Positions 1 to 9,640 of a DNA stretch of 64,000 bases are shown one piece after another (position 1 is the stretch's first letter; each line of letters starts with the position of its first letter). Source of the stretch: Cheiracanthium punctorium (Eukaryota > Arthropoda > Arachnida > Araneae > Cheiracanthiidae); NCBI GenBank assembly GCA_038373885.1, contig JAWZYV010012271.1, positions 248,001 through 312,000 on the forward strand, written 5' to 3'. The notes under the pieces are model-generated. The model did not search any database and was not told where the DNA came from. It was given only the letters and a program-made list of their open reading frames with translations. Position numbers and translations under genes: made by a program.

Positions 1-470
1 CCTGATTACCGCACAGGCCAACTAGGCCATGGCCTAGGGCCCCCCAAGTTGTAGGGGGGGGGCAAAATTATTAAAATAGCTAACATTCTATTCCTAAAGG
101 AAATGAGTTATGCTAAATTTTTAACAGTAATATAAATAGATGAAGAGATGCACTTTAACAACACATGCATGCAGCTGAGTAAAAGGGTTTGTTAACACTA
201 TATTCAGAGACAAAACAAACTTCACATAAAGATCCAAGAATTCCACTTTGGAGTGTTCATTGACGTGACGTTATTCTGAAGCATAACTTCTACATTAAAA
301 GCTAAAAATTTGTGAACTTAGAGCTAAAACTTTTTATACAGGAGAGAGTTTGAAGCTAAAGCACCTCCCCCCTTATGCATGAAATTGCGAAGAAACAGTT
401 GTTAAGTGGTATGACCAACAAGAAATGACCACACAGGGGCCCCGCAAAAGTGCTAGGCCTGGGCCTCTGA
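1..470. mobile_element. GC-rich-ended repeat, cut by the window edge
   Basis: The first 60 bases carry GGCCATGGCCTAGGGCCCC followed by a G tract. Positions about 435-470 carry the related, oppositely oriented GGGGCCCCGCAAAAG and GGCCTGGGCCTC. The same style of ends (CCCTGGGCCCC, GGGGCCCCCC) bounds the better-defined element at 27711-28202, so this is probably an older relative. The left terminus is not resolved and no target duplication was found. The interior shows no coding potential. Confidence 0.35.
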
Positions 471-492
471 TTGTTATAGTCGGGCTCTTACT

Positions 493-639
493 GTAGAGAA
501 AAAAATATCTATAATAGATTGGCATAGTGAAAATGGTGTCAATTTACATGCAACTTCATGTCATTTTAATATTGACCGGAAGAGAATTAGAGAGTGGATT
601 AAGAAGGAAAATGAGTTGTTGCAAAACAATTATGGGTGA
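493..639 (+). pseudogene. pogo/Tigger-type transposase N-terminal helix-turn-helix fragment
   Basis: One open frame of 48 codons ends at TGA (637-639). It reads VEKKISIIDWHSENG, then NIDRKRIREWIKKENELL. This matches the pattern of the N-terminal DNA-binding helix-turn-helix of pogo/Tigger and related domesticated proteins: a helix with a conserved hydrophobic face, a turn, then a recognition helix of the type RK-x-RxW-x-KQEEEL. The catalytic DDE domain is absent and no start codon opens the frame, so this is a relic of a transposase or a domesticated derivative. It lies upstream of the plus-strand exon at 1305 with no splice evidence linking them. The Brinker-type DNA-binding domain is a similar alternative. 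Confidence 0.55.
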
Positions 640-800
640 GAGTGGAGTAAACGGAAGCTTGGACTAGGCCGGCTGGCAATTTCCGAAGAGCTGGATGATT
701 CATCATTTGAATTTCTGGAAACGGAGTGTGCAAGGGGTCATGCTGTTAGCAATAAAATGCTGCAGAAAGAGGCTCTCTGCATATTACACTTTTTATATTT

Positions 801-1228
801 ATACTGTATTAGATGTAGTCCAACTATGTAACCACGCTATAACATACACAGGGTGTCCCCAAAAGGTGGTAACAGGCTTTAATTCGTTGTCTATTAGATA
901 TAAATGGGCAATGTAAATTGAAAAAATGTTCAAAATAAGGTCAGAAATAAAAATCTATTTTTAAAAAAATCTTGTAACTTTTTGAAAATAAACAAAATGA
1001 TTTTTGCCTTAACAGGGTTTATTTCAGACCCTGTTAAGGCAAAAATAATTTTGTTTATTTTCAAAAAGTTACAAGATTTTTTTTTAAATAGATTTTTATT
1101 TCTGACCTTATTCTGAACATTTTTTTCTAATAGGCAACGAATTAAAGCCTGTTACCACCTTTTGGGGACACCCTCTGTATGTTATAGCTTGGTTACATGC
1201 ATAGTTGGACTACATCTAATACAGTATA
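801..1228. repeat. ~430-bp near-perfect palindrome around a CAGGGTGTCCCC element
   Basis: The two halves are reverse complements about a centre near 1020 (AACAGGGT at 1011-1018 against ACCCTGTT at 1028-1035). Element-like termini are ACAGGGTGTCCCC (847-859) and GGGGACACCCTCTGT (1164-1178). The symmetry continues outside them: ATACTGTATTAGATGTAGTC at 801-820 is mirrored by GACTACATCTAATACAGTAT at 1208-1227. The insert and its flank were therefore both duplicated in inverted orientation, or the terminal repeats are longer than in other copies. Related elements are at 4467-4989 and 12285-13000. Confidence 0.85.
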
Positions 1229-1304
1229 TATTATATAACAATGTTTTATGTATAAATCATTATTTTATCTGATGATATTTATGTTATCAATCAAACTATT
1301 TTAG

Positions 1305-1400
1305 AATAAACCAGAAGCAAAAGCATCCTTACTGAATACAGATGATGATGATTTGGATATTGATATTCAAAATCTCATTTTGGATGAAGCTACTGAAACG
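1305..1400 (+). CDS. Penultimate exon of an unrecognised plus-strand gene
   Basis: This is a 32-codon open segment bounded by an AG acceptor (CTATTTTAG at 1296-1304) and a strong donor (GTAAGC from 1401). Both boundaries are phase 0. It encodes NKPEAKASLLNTDDDDLDID and then IQNLILDEATET, an acidic, probably unstructured segment with a short hydrophobic helix. It joins in frame to the exon at 3615-3653, which supplies ELCIDEDLLSED and a stop. The acidic residues alternating with leucine or isoleucine resemble short linear motifs at protein C-termini, but I do not recognise the family and assign no function. The earlier exons are left of the window. Splice strength, shared phase and the downstream stop plus polyadenylation signal make a real gene likely. 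Confidence 0.65.
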
Positions 1401-1614
1401 GTAAGCTTACTTTTGTGCAAAATACTCCATTTTTTACAAGCACACATATATTTTAAGGTTTTCATATTATTTAACAACTGTCTCATGAATTTTATCCTGC
1501 AAATAAACTTGCATTGATCATCGAAAAAAAAAAATGCCTCTAAAAAATACAATAGAACCTTAAATGGTTAGCAGAGATGCTATCTGTTACAAAGGATTTA
1601 GGGTGTATTATGGT

Positions 1615-1895
1615 TAACTAAACTCAGTGGCTAAACGTCCCATATGGGGGCCAAGGCCTGCACTGCCCATCTATGTTTTCGTGATCATGGGTTTTGGGAT
1701 GAGGAAGCATATGCCTTGACCAGATGGTCAACTGAATGCAAAACCCCCAATGTTTATACCTCAAGAAAGTTTAGTCCTAATTTTATCGACTCACACTCAA
1801 AATGAAAGGCTGAGTAAAGCTTGCTCAGAAAAAGAATTGAACCCCCTACTTGTGATATGGCAGCACAGTGCGAAACCATTACATGGCTAGTTTTT
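1615..1895 (-). mobile_element. Probable tRNA-derived SINE
   Basis: On the minus strand a box-B-like GGTTCAATTC lies at about 1834-1843. Upstream of it is CTAGCCATGTAATGGTTTCGC, similar to a degenerate box A. The spacing suits an internal RNA polymerase III promoter. The segment sits in the intron of the plus-strand gene. The 3' end and any target duplication are not defined, and the body does not obviously match the SINE-like copy near 23.9 kb. Confidence 0.4.
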
Positions 1896-3614
1896 GTGTA
1901 TTGTGGTATCTACCTTAAAAAATAGGAAAATACTGCATTTGGACATGAAATTAGCATTTTTTTCTAAAAGCATGTCAAAGCTATTTGTAACCATTTTCAA
2001 CAACATATTTGGCAGGAGATGTCATCTTAGACGTCATCTTAGGAGATGTCATCAGACTTCATGCAAAGTCTCTTTTTCTCCTGCTCTTTTTAACACCACT
2101 GGGTGAAGAATGGTAATGCAGTATGACAGTGTTAACGCTAGTAATCACAGAATAAAAATAGTTAATTGAATAAATGATGAAATATAATTGTTAACTGTTA
2201 ATTATATCCTGAACAATGGCAAATTCTGAAGAAACATCATACAGTGCAGCTGGGATCCCTTATTAAAGACATTCTGTGAAAAAAGCAAGTCAGTGATTTG
2301 GAAAAAAATAAAAATGTAAATTATCTTTGTTTGAAGATTTTGAAATCTCGAGCATAGTATTGTTAGGAAAAAAGAAACTGAAATTCATGCTAAATTAAGT
2401 GCTGATATTTTGAATGAAATTTTAAAAGGAAAAAACATGAAGTAGGGAAGTATATTATGAAAAAATCTTTTCCAAAAAGAAAATAACTTTATTGAAACTG
2501 TTTAATAGTGTAAAAATATTTAACAAATAAAATTTGATGTTTTAAAATATTTATTTTTTTTTAATACCTCATCATTCAAAAGTTTCATATTTGCTTTTAT
2601 TAAATTATTATTTCTAAATTATAATTTACTTATTTTATGATATTTAGAGTGAATACACCAATACCTCAAAACTGTATTCATATACAAAATTTACTGATTT
2701 CATATTTGAATTTATTACTAAAAAATGTTGAGAATGGCATGTGTTCGTGTGTTTTTACTGAAACTGTATGACTGAAGTTGACATCTGCGGATTATTCTAA
2801 ATATTTTGAATAAATGCATGGTAGACAAAAATTTGAGAATGCATTTAAAATGTTATAAACTGAGCAAATTGATATGAGTGTTGTTTGCTATAAAATATTT
2901 AGTGTGGTACAGATTTTTTTTTATTAATTAAAAATAGTTTAATTTTTATACACAAATCATGCTGTTTTATATAAAAGTAGCAAGACTTGCATGAAATATA
3001 ACACAAATAATGCAAAGCATGTTTATCACAGTTGTTATAACTAGCTTTTCAATGTGAGTACTTTTTAATTATCCAAACTTAATAGGGTGATCCTGACTGA
3101 AAATACAAACGCATGCAATGATGACCATATTTTAATTAGATGGCCATATAGCCATAATGATCGATTCTCGCTACTAGTTTAGCTGTGAGTATTTAAAATT
3201 TCAACTTGAGTGTTCTTTTCTATCTCAGATGTATTATTTTAAGGTTAAATATGAAGTTGCAGAATGCTTACAAGAAAAATGAAGCTTTTCTTCTTCTTTT
3301 TATTGCATTATCCCCATTTATTTTATTTTTTTAAGTTAAGGGAAGAAACTGATTTACCATGATTATGAAAATTTAAGTTTTGCTGTGAACTAAATAGTTT
3401 TTGCTGCCAGCTTCTAAAAGCTCGTGGCTTTTTTTTTTTTTTTTTCTGTCAGTGAATCAAAATCTTATTTTAAATGTATTAGATTTGTAATTGGAGCAGT
3501 CATCCTATATTTTTTTTTCTCTCATTATTTATCAGGAGTATAACTTTCGTATTTTGTAATAGTTTATTTGCATCCATAAAACTAGTTTTGCTAACTTTAA
3601 ATTTAATATTTCAG
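1896..3614 (+). other. Intron remainder of the left-edge gene
   Basis: This AT-rich intron stretch runs up to the acceptor TTTAATATTTCAG at 3602-3614. It contains a T tract near 3431-3446 and a short imperfect repeat of GATGTCATCTTAG at 2018-2055. I see no conserved coding segment, RNA gene or clear transposon terminus. Confidence 0.5.
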
Positions 3615-3653
3615 GAATTATGCATTGATGAAGATTTGCTGAGTGAAGATTGA
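3615..3653 (+). CDS. Terminal coding exon of the left-edge plus-strand gene
   Basis: Following the acceptor TTTCAG, the frame ELCIDEDLLSED ends at TGA (3651-3653). It continues the phase of the 1305-1400 exon exactly, giving a 44-residue C-terminal tail rich in Asp and Glu. Downstream are two AATAAA polyadenylation signals, at 3799-3804 and 3844-3849, so the 3' UTR is about 200 bases. Coding length is too short to identify the protein; the assignment rests on the splice signals, the shared phase and the 3' processing signals. Confidence 0.62.
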   Translation, partial: ELCIDEDLLSED

Positions 3654-3843
3654 ATATTCATTATGAACTTTGGGGATGGGAAAATTAGATATGTTGAAGA
3701 GACATTTTTGTGAATGTGCATTTAAATAAGATATAACAAGCTGTTCAAAGATGAGAATTTCAGAAAAAAAAGTAAATCATTTTGTTTAAACAATGTAAAA
3801 TAAAATTGTGTTTGTTTTATGCTCTTGTAATATTTGTTGTCTT

Positions 3844-3849
3844 AATAAA
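3844..3849 (+). terminator. Polyadenylation signal of the left-edge gene
   Basis: AATAAA lies 191 bases after the TGA and is followed by a T/G-rich stretch (ATTTTGTATTT...GTCATATGTAAGTG) typical of a cleavage region. A second AATAAA at 3799-3804 is an alternative. Confidence 0.6.
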
Positions 3850-3954
3850 ATATTTTGTATTTAAAATGTCATATGTAAGTGAATGTCTTTGATTGAAATT
3901 ATTATTCATTTTGTCTATCATGTGGTATTAGCTTTCAGTCCCATTCTAAATTAG

Positions 3955-4285
3955 TAGGGTTTGACAAATATAGCAGATATCACCAAGTTGAGTTCAGGCT
4001 TAGGACTTATTTTTTGATGCCAAAAGTGGCCAACTTTGGTGACTTTTGTCATATACTTAACACAAACCTTTCTAAGCTATACCTTTATTCAAATTGAAAA
4101 TACTATGGTTTGGCAAATTCTCACCTAATATAGAAGATATCAGCAAGCAAAGTACAGTTTTAGGAACTTATTTTTTGATGCCAAACTTGGCAATAAATCA
4201 TTAAAATTGGACAACCTTCGTGACTTCTGATGTTAAGACCAGCACTTTTATGGCAAGCCTTTATGCAGTCGATTAAAAACACTTT
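3955..4285. repeat. Two diverged tandem copies of a ~155-170-bp unit
   Basis: The block TTGACAAATATAGCAGATATC ... ACTTATTTTTTGATGCCAAA recurs from about 4111 as TTGGCAAATTC ... GATATCAGCAAGC ... ACTTATTTTTTGATGCCAAA. Both copies continue into GGCCAACTTTGGTGACTT or its variant GGACAACCTTCGTGACTT. It lies just downstream of the left gene's polyadenylation signals. No coding frame is apparent. Confidence 0.6.
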
Positions 4286-4466
4286 TTTTTTTGTGTGTGT
4301 GTGTGTGGGGGGGGGGGGTAGTATTCTCAAAATGATAATATCATCAGAACATTACCAAATTAATATGGAACCATGACTGAGCTATCCCCTTTCAAAAAAA
4401 AAAAAAAAAAAAAAATGAATTAATTATTTGGTAAAAAATTATCATTGCACTTACATAAAATACATA

Positions 4467-4989
4467 CAGGGTATCCCAAAAAGGTGATAATGGGCTTTTA
4501 TTCTTTTCTATTAGGAATAAGTGGGCAATGTAAATTGCACAAAAATGTTCAAAGTGAGGTTGGAAATAGACTCCCTTAACAAAAAATTCCTCTCGTTCAT
4601 TTACAAAAAGTTACACTTTTAAATTTGTATACGACCCCCCGTAAAAAAAAAATAAATAAATCCTACTTAGCTAAATGTGCCCCATACACTTATGAGGTAT
4701 TGTACCAAATTTCAGCCTTTCCTCATTCACTATCTCGGAGATATCTTTAAAGCAAGATGATCAGGGGCTATACATAATTTTCAATATAAACATTTATCGC
4801 TGGAGTGGGAAAAAAAGATTATAAAACTTGGCTAAGGAATTAGACGGACACTTCAATGCTTTTCCAAAAGTGATTATTACCGGGTAAGTTAAAACTGCGT
4901 TTCACCCCAGATTGCTATGTGATTACAATTCCTCATTGTGTGCCCTATCACCACTTAAAAGTTTTGCCCAAGAGTTTAGATTCACCCTG
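4467..4989. mobile_element. Long-TIR CAGGGT-family non-autonomous DNA element
   Basis: It starts CAGGGTATCCCAAAAAGGTG and ends TTCACCCTG. The internal order of short conserved blocks (AAGTGGGCAATGTAAATTG, ATGTTCAAAGTGAGG, AAAAAGTTACACTTTT, ATGTGCCCCATACAC) is shared with the element at 12285-13000 and in part with the palindrome at 847-1178. The right end is less conserved than the left. TA flanks the left end. No transposase is present, and the superfamily is not assigned. Confidence 0.7.
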
Positions 4990-4999
4990 TATATAGGCT

Positions 5000-5145
5000 C
5001 AGTGGCGTAGCCAGAAATTTTTCATGGTGGTGGTTACGACTACTGCAACTCACATATATGCATACGTGTGTGATAAGGGAGTGAAGAATGGCAAAAAATT
5101 CCTCAGGGGAGGGTTTATGACCCCCCCCCCTTGGCTATGCCCCTG
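5000..5145. mobile_element. 146-bp hAT-like MITE with 8-bp target duplication
   Basis: Terminal inverted repeats are CAGTGGCGTAGCCAG and the complement of TTGGCTATGCCCCTG. The element is flanked by an exact 8-bp direct repeat TATAGGCT at 4992-4999 and 5146-5153. The 8-bp duplication and the CAGNGGCGTAGCC terminus are characteristic of hAT elements. It inserted only a few bases from the right end of the 4467-4989 element. A G/C homopolymer lies inside. Confidence 0.88.
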
Positions 5146-5588
5146 TATAGGCTTCCATTTCAAGGGGAGGGGGACGATTCGGTATTTTAAACGTTTATTG
5201 TTCTAAAGTTAAAAGAAATGTTTCCAAATAGCTCCTTTTTAATAATTGCTTTACAGTTTCGGAGGGGGCCCACTCCCCCCCTAAAATACTCCCCAGGTAG
5301 TTGTTTATTAGAGCAATATTTTTCTCCAATTAGGATATCAATAGTTTTCACTAATTAGGAAATCAATATCCTTAAATATGAATGCAATGCAAACTGAATC
5401 TTTTTGTCTCCTAAAAGTAGCGAAAAAGTAGTTGTAGTTCGCTACAAAAAAAGAAAGTAGTTTTTCCCACCACTGATCCCTATTTTGTATCATTTTGATT
5501 TCATATTTTATATAATTTTGTAGTATACTACATGTACTATGTAATTTATAAGTACATGCATGATAAAATACTAAAATTAAAAAGTAAA

Positions 5589-5658
5589 TATTGTACCCTT
5601 GATAAGTTGACCACAATGGCATGGAACCACTGGGTGGTCAGCTTAGCAGGTTTCACTG
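5589..5658. mobile_element. pogo/Tigger-like terminal fragment
   Basis: The minus strand reads TA then CAGTGAAACCTGCTAAGCTG followed by ACCACC, the style of pogo/Tigger termini, which insert at TA. A closely related end, CACTGGAACCTGCTAAAGTG, occurs at 35907. The opposite terminus was not found, so this is a solo or truncated end. Confidence 0.5.
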
Positions 5659-7004
5659 TACCTCCTCCTTTTTTTCACTTAGAAATGCTTTTACAACATC
5701 TTAATTACTGTGTTAATAAGGACACTTCCACTCCTTCAAACGGAAGAAGCATAGTAGTTTTTCTTTTGTGAAGAAATATTTTTCCAAGCAGATATTATGG
5801 TACGGCTTTTCTATTAGCTGTTTAAATTAATATAAATGAGCACAAATAAATTAAAAAGCTAAAAAAAATTACAATGTAAAAGAACTTTGACGTCTGTCAT
5901 CTATGTCTGCACTTAGCCCATTTCCATGTAGAGTTCAGATAAAAAATGCAATTTCCAGGACTTTTAAAATAATCTTGGTAAGAGGCTTTAAGCATATCCA
6001 ACAAATGGGTTAGACGACTGAAATTTATTACTCGAATTCTGAATGCTTCCCTGATTTCAGAGTATTTAAATAGCTATTCATGATCATTTTCAAAGGTGCT
6101 GGAAATTACATTTTTTAACAGGATTGTGTATCCTAAGATACAGCATGGTCCATATTCATACATGAATTTGTTGCCTCATTGATTCTCCTTTCACAATATA
6201 ATAGCACATATATTTAAAAAAAAAAAAATCCAATTTTCAAATGCAGGTCTATCTGACAAAACCCTGTATTAAAAATTGCTGTGATGGAGTCTGCTATTAA
6301 GATTAAACTGCAGGATAAATTATTAGGAAGGATTAGGGTTTGGTTCCATTCAAATGGCTTGGATCATTTAATTTAAAGGTACCGTACATATTTTATGCCA
6401 GATCTACTTGCAGCTTTTGGATGATCTACTAAATATTAAAATGATAATTTGTGCACACATGTCTAAGTACAGGGTGTCCAGTAATTAACCAAAAATTTGA
6501 ACTGTTTAGTAAAAGAGTTTGAGAAGAGATAAAAGAAACATATTTACTTCACGTATAAGCACACCGATTCTGACTTAATGCACAAGATTTTTTTCTTTAC
6601 TTACAACAATATGGCAAAGTTTAAGATTAGTTTTCAAAACTGAACGAGAACGAGTAGTTAGCAGTGTGATGGCTGAAATATCAGCAAAAAATGAAAATCC
6701 TCTGTTCGATGGTCAAATTTGGCATTTTACTACTGCAAACTGCTTGCAACTTCGTGTCTGTCTAGTGGTCCGTCACAGCCCAAAATGAAAACTCGTTTCG
6801 TAAATTGTACACTGTGTAGTGATGCATCGCCAAATGTTACATCACTGACGTCCCAATAGAGAGTTAGTGCAGCTTCACATTTTCGGTTTATTGTTGAGCA
6901 CCCGGTACATGTAATATAACTGCAGTTAAACATTAACTACAAAATTAGTTTATCAGTTATTTGGTTTTACATTTTGTTAAATATCATTTTAAACTCTTTC
7001 TTTA
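5659..7004. other. Gene-free, transposon-derived stretch
   Basis: A transposon-style terminus CAGGGTGTCCAGTAATTAACC begins at 6470; its partner was not located. The sequence from 6470 to about 6930 is less AT-rich than its surroundings and is probably the body of that element. I see no coding region supported beyond chance frames. Confidence 0.4.
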
Positions 7005-8525
7005 CTTCCTTCTGCTTAAGTAAAAGGAAGTATAGTGCTGGCAAAAAATTTCACTGTGCAGATTTAGATGAAAAAATCGATTTTCAGTATCTTTGAATTC
7101 ACTTCGAAGAGTATTTGAAACGCATCAACACAAGCATGTCTGTACGTACATAATTTGCATATCTCAAAAACCATTAGTCATAGAATGTTGAAATTTTATG
7201 TTAAGGTATGTTGTACCATCTAGTTGTACACCTCCCTTAATGTTCCAATCTAATGGATAGTTTGTTTACAGAGCCACCCAAAAGAATTTCAATACAATAA
7301 GGTCTATGGACATCTTCCATATATTATGTCTATAGTCAGTGAGTGCAAGTATTTGTGGGCCATTCCCAAAATCTCACCAACTGTCAACCAAATTGGCAAG
7401 TTTAGCTGAAATATGGAATATGGCACCAAAATAACTACATACTTTGCATAAATTTAGAACTTCTGATTATGTATCCCTTTTTGATTGCAAAAATGACTGG
7501 ATATTTTTTTACAGGGGTCATCCAAAAGACTGAATATTAAGGTCTACATATACCGTCAATTCATTAAATGTCTGGTTAATCACTATTTCGGCTAAGCCCT
7601 AAATCTCGTCCAAAGCTTGGCAGCTTTCGGTGAAATATTGTTAACTTATGCCAAGTATTTCAAATTGAACTTAGCTTAGCGATATCTGGAATGTTTGGTT
7701 AGAAATGATTAAATCTTAGTATTTTTGCAGTACTGTATATCTTTCAAATAAAATAAATTTAGATGAAGTGCACCAAAAATATTGAATAGATAATAGATGT
7801 ACATATGCAGTAATAGATGAAGTCATGTGGTGACCACATCAGACTATTTTCACTTTCTAAATTAATTTATTGATTAAAATACTTAATTAAAATGATTCTT
7901 AATTTTCCCCCTTTTTTTATGCAAAACAGTACTTGAAACATTAGCTCAATTTTCCATTTTTCGCAGGTGATGTTTTTTTGGTTCGTTACAGTATTTAGAG
8001 CATTTCTCACATACAGACGTAATATGCAATTTTCCCAGACTTTTTCTGTTGAAATAAAATTTTCCTTGATCAGCAACAACTCTGTAAAATCTCAGAACTT
8101 TTTTTATTTGAAACCGAGATACAAAACTTCAGTAATACAAAGGTTTGGAGATTCTTCAGCAAATATAAGAGTTATGGCCAAACTGGGTTCAATTTTTTAA
8201 AACTTATTTTGGTGCCATATTCTGCAACATTTCACCAAAAGTTGAGAAGATTGGCTGTGGTTGGCAAGATTTTGGGCATGACTTAATAATGATTGCTTAC
8301 AGACTTGTGTGATTATAATGTACTGAAGCTGTCCATAGACTTTAATGTTTTGAGTCTTTTTAGTGGCCTGTAAATAAACTATTCAGTCAATTGCAATTCA
8401 AAAAGGGAGATAAAAAACTAGATGTAACATCAGGCAAAATATAAAATTTCAACATTCTGTGCCCAACAGTTTTTGAGTTATACGAATTACATACAGATGT
8501 CATTAAAAAATTAGTCAAAATTGAC
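7005..8525. repeat. ~1.5-kb element with long inverted and direct internal repeats
   Basis: Positions about 7136-7440 match the reverse complement of about 8210-8500. Shared landmarks in order are an ATAATTTGCATATCTC-like block, AGAATGTTGAAATTTTAT, ACATCTAG or CCATCTAG, TAGTTTGTTTACAG, GTCTATGGACA and ATATGGCACCAAAATAA. A third, more diverged copy in direct orientation with the first runs 7440-7660. The left end has a small palindrome, ACTTCCTT ... AAGGAAGTA (about 7005-7033). No transposase is visible; this looks like an old fold-back type repeat with a duplicated arm. Confidence 0.65.
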
Positions 8526-8948
8526 CCGTAGTTGTTGAAATAATTTATCAAAATGCAGCATATTTATTGATATTAGGTACAATGCATATTTTAAACCAAC
8601 TCCCAAAGAAAATTAGACCACATTTATTGTGACATATTATCAACGACATATTTAAGACAACCCCCCCCCCTCTCTCCCTGAAATTTTGATTTTTGTCACT
8701 AAAATAATATAGACTTTTTGGGAAAAATTCTGCACGTTTGGACCCCCCACACCAAAATGTTTTTTTCTGAATACGTGCCTGCATATTATGTAGAAATGAG
8801 TTATGTCAACAATTGGTATGCTGTTGGAAATGTATTCTGTGTTTTTAAGTTTTTCACCCTAATTAACATCAAACTGGATTGCTATTCTTTTCCCTTTACC
8901 ATATCAAACTAAAATTGTAGATAATTTTTGTTTTGTGGGTTAAGCATC

Positions 8949-9640
8949 GTAATTTCCAGAAGAAATGCCACACTAAGTTAAATGTCATGTGACATCATTG
9001 TGAACGTCAGAGTCGCAAAATCTTGCTGTGTTATGATGTATATCATTTAAAAGAAATGGATAGAATCAAATCATAACAGAAAAATAAATTTTAGGTAAGA
9101 AATTATGAAAATGTACTTTCATTCATGAATGTACTTATATTTTACCCACTAAAGATGTTCATATGTGCAGTACTCATACTATGTTATTTTTTAAATAAAT
9201 TGAACGAAAGATGAAAATTTTAAATTTTACTTTTGCTAACAGAAATAGCAATTAAAGTTATGTGAAGACACCATCGTGCTATCATCCCAAGTCTGATTCA
9301 TCACTATCTGAATTAAAATGATGTAGCATGTTCTGATTTACATCTAGATTCAAGTATATCACATCGCCAAATTCATCTTCTGGGTTTATAGATTGTTAGG
9401 AGGTCATTTAGGGTGATTAAGGCATTTAGAAAAAATATAGACAGCAGATAAACACAACAAAGTTCACAGAAATCAACTGACATGGTTTTCTCTGTAGAGC
9501 ACTAAAGCAATAAAATATTTCTTCATGATATCTATAGAATATTTTTTTTTAGCACATGTAAGAACCACATTAGCAGAAACACCATACCCATTAAAATTTT
9601 AAGTTTTAAACACGTAAGCGGCGTTTCTTCTGGAAATTAC
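8949..9640. mobile_element. ~690-bp element with 21-bp inverted ends
   Basis: GTAATTTCCAGAAGAAATGCC at 8949-8969 is the reverse complement of GGCGTTTCTTCTGGAAATTAC at 9620-9640 with one mismatch. No convincing target duplication flanks it. The interior holds a short acidic minus-strand reading frame (9282-9395), suggesting deletion from a coding element. Confidence 0.65.
9282..9395 (-). pseudogene. Short acidic open frame inside a TIR element
   Basis: A minus-strand frame of 37 residues ends at TGA (9282-9284) and is closed upstream by TAA (9396-9398). It contains INPEDEFGDVIYLNLD and ends NSDSDESDLG. Alternating Ser and Asp near a terminus occurs in piggyBac-type transposases, but the fragment is too short to assign. 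Its position between matched inverted repeats argues for a deleted transposon rather than a host exon. Confidence 0.35.
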
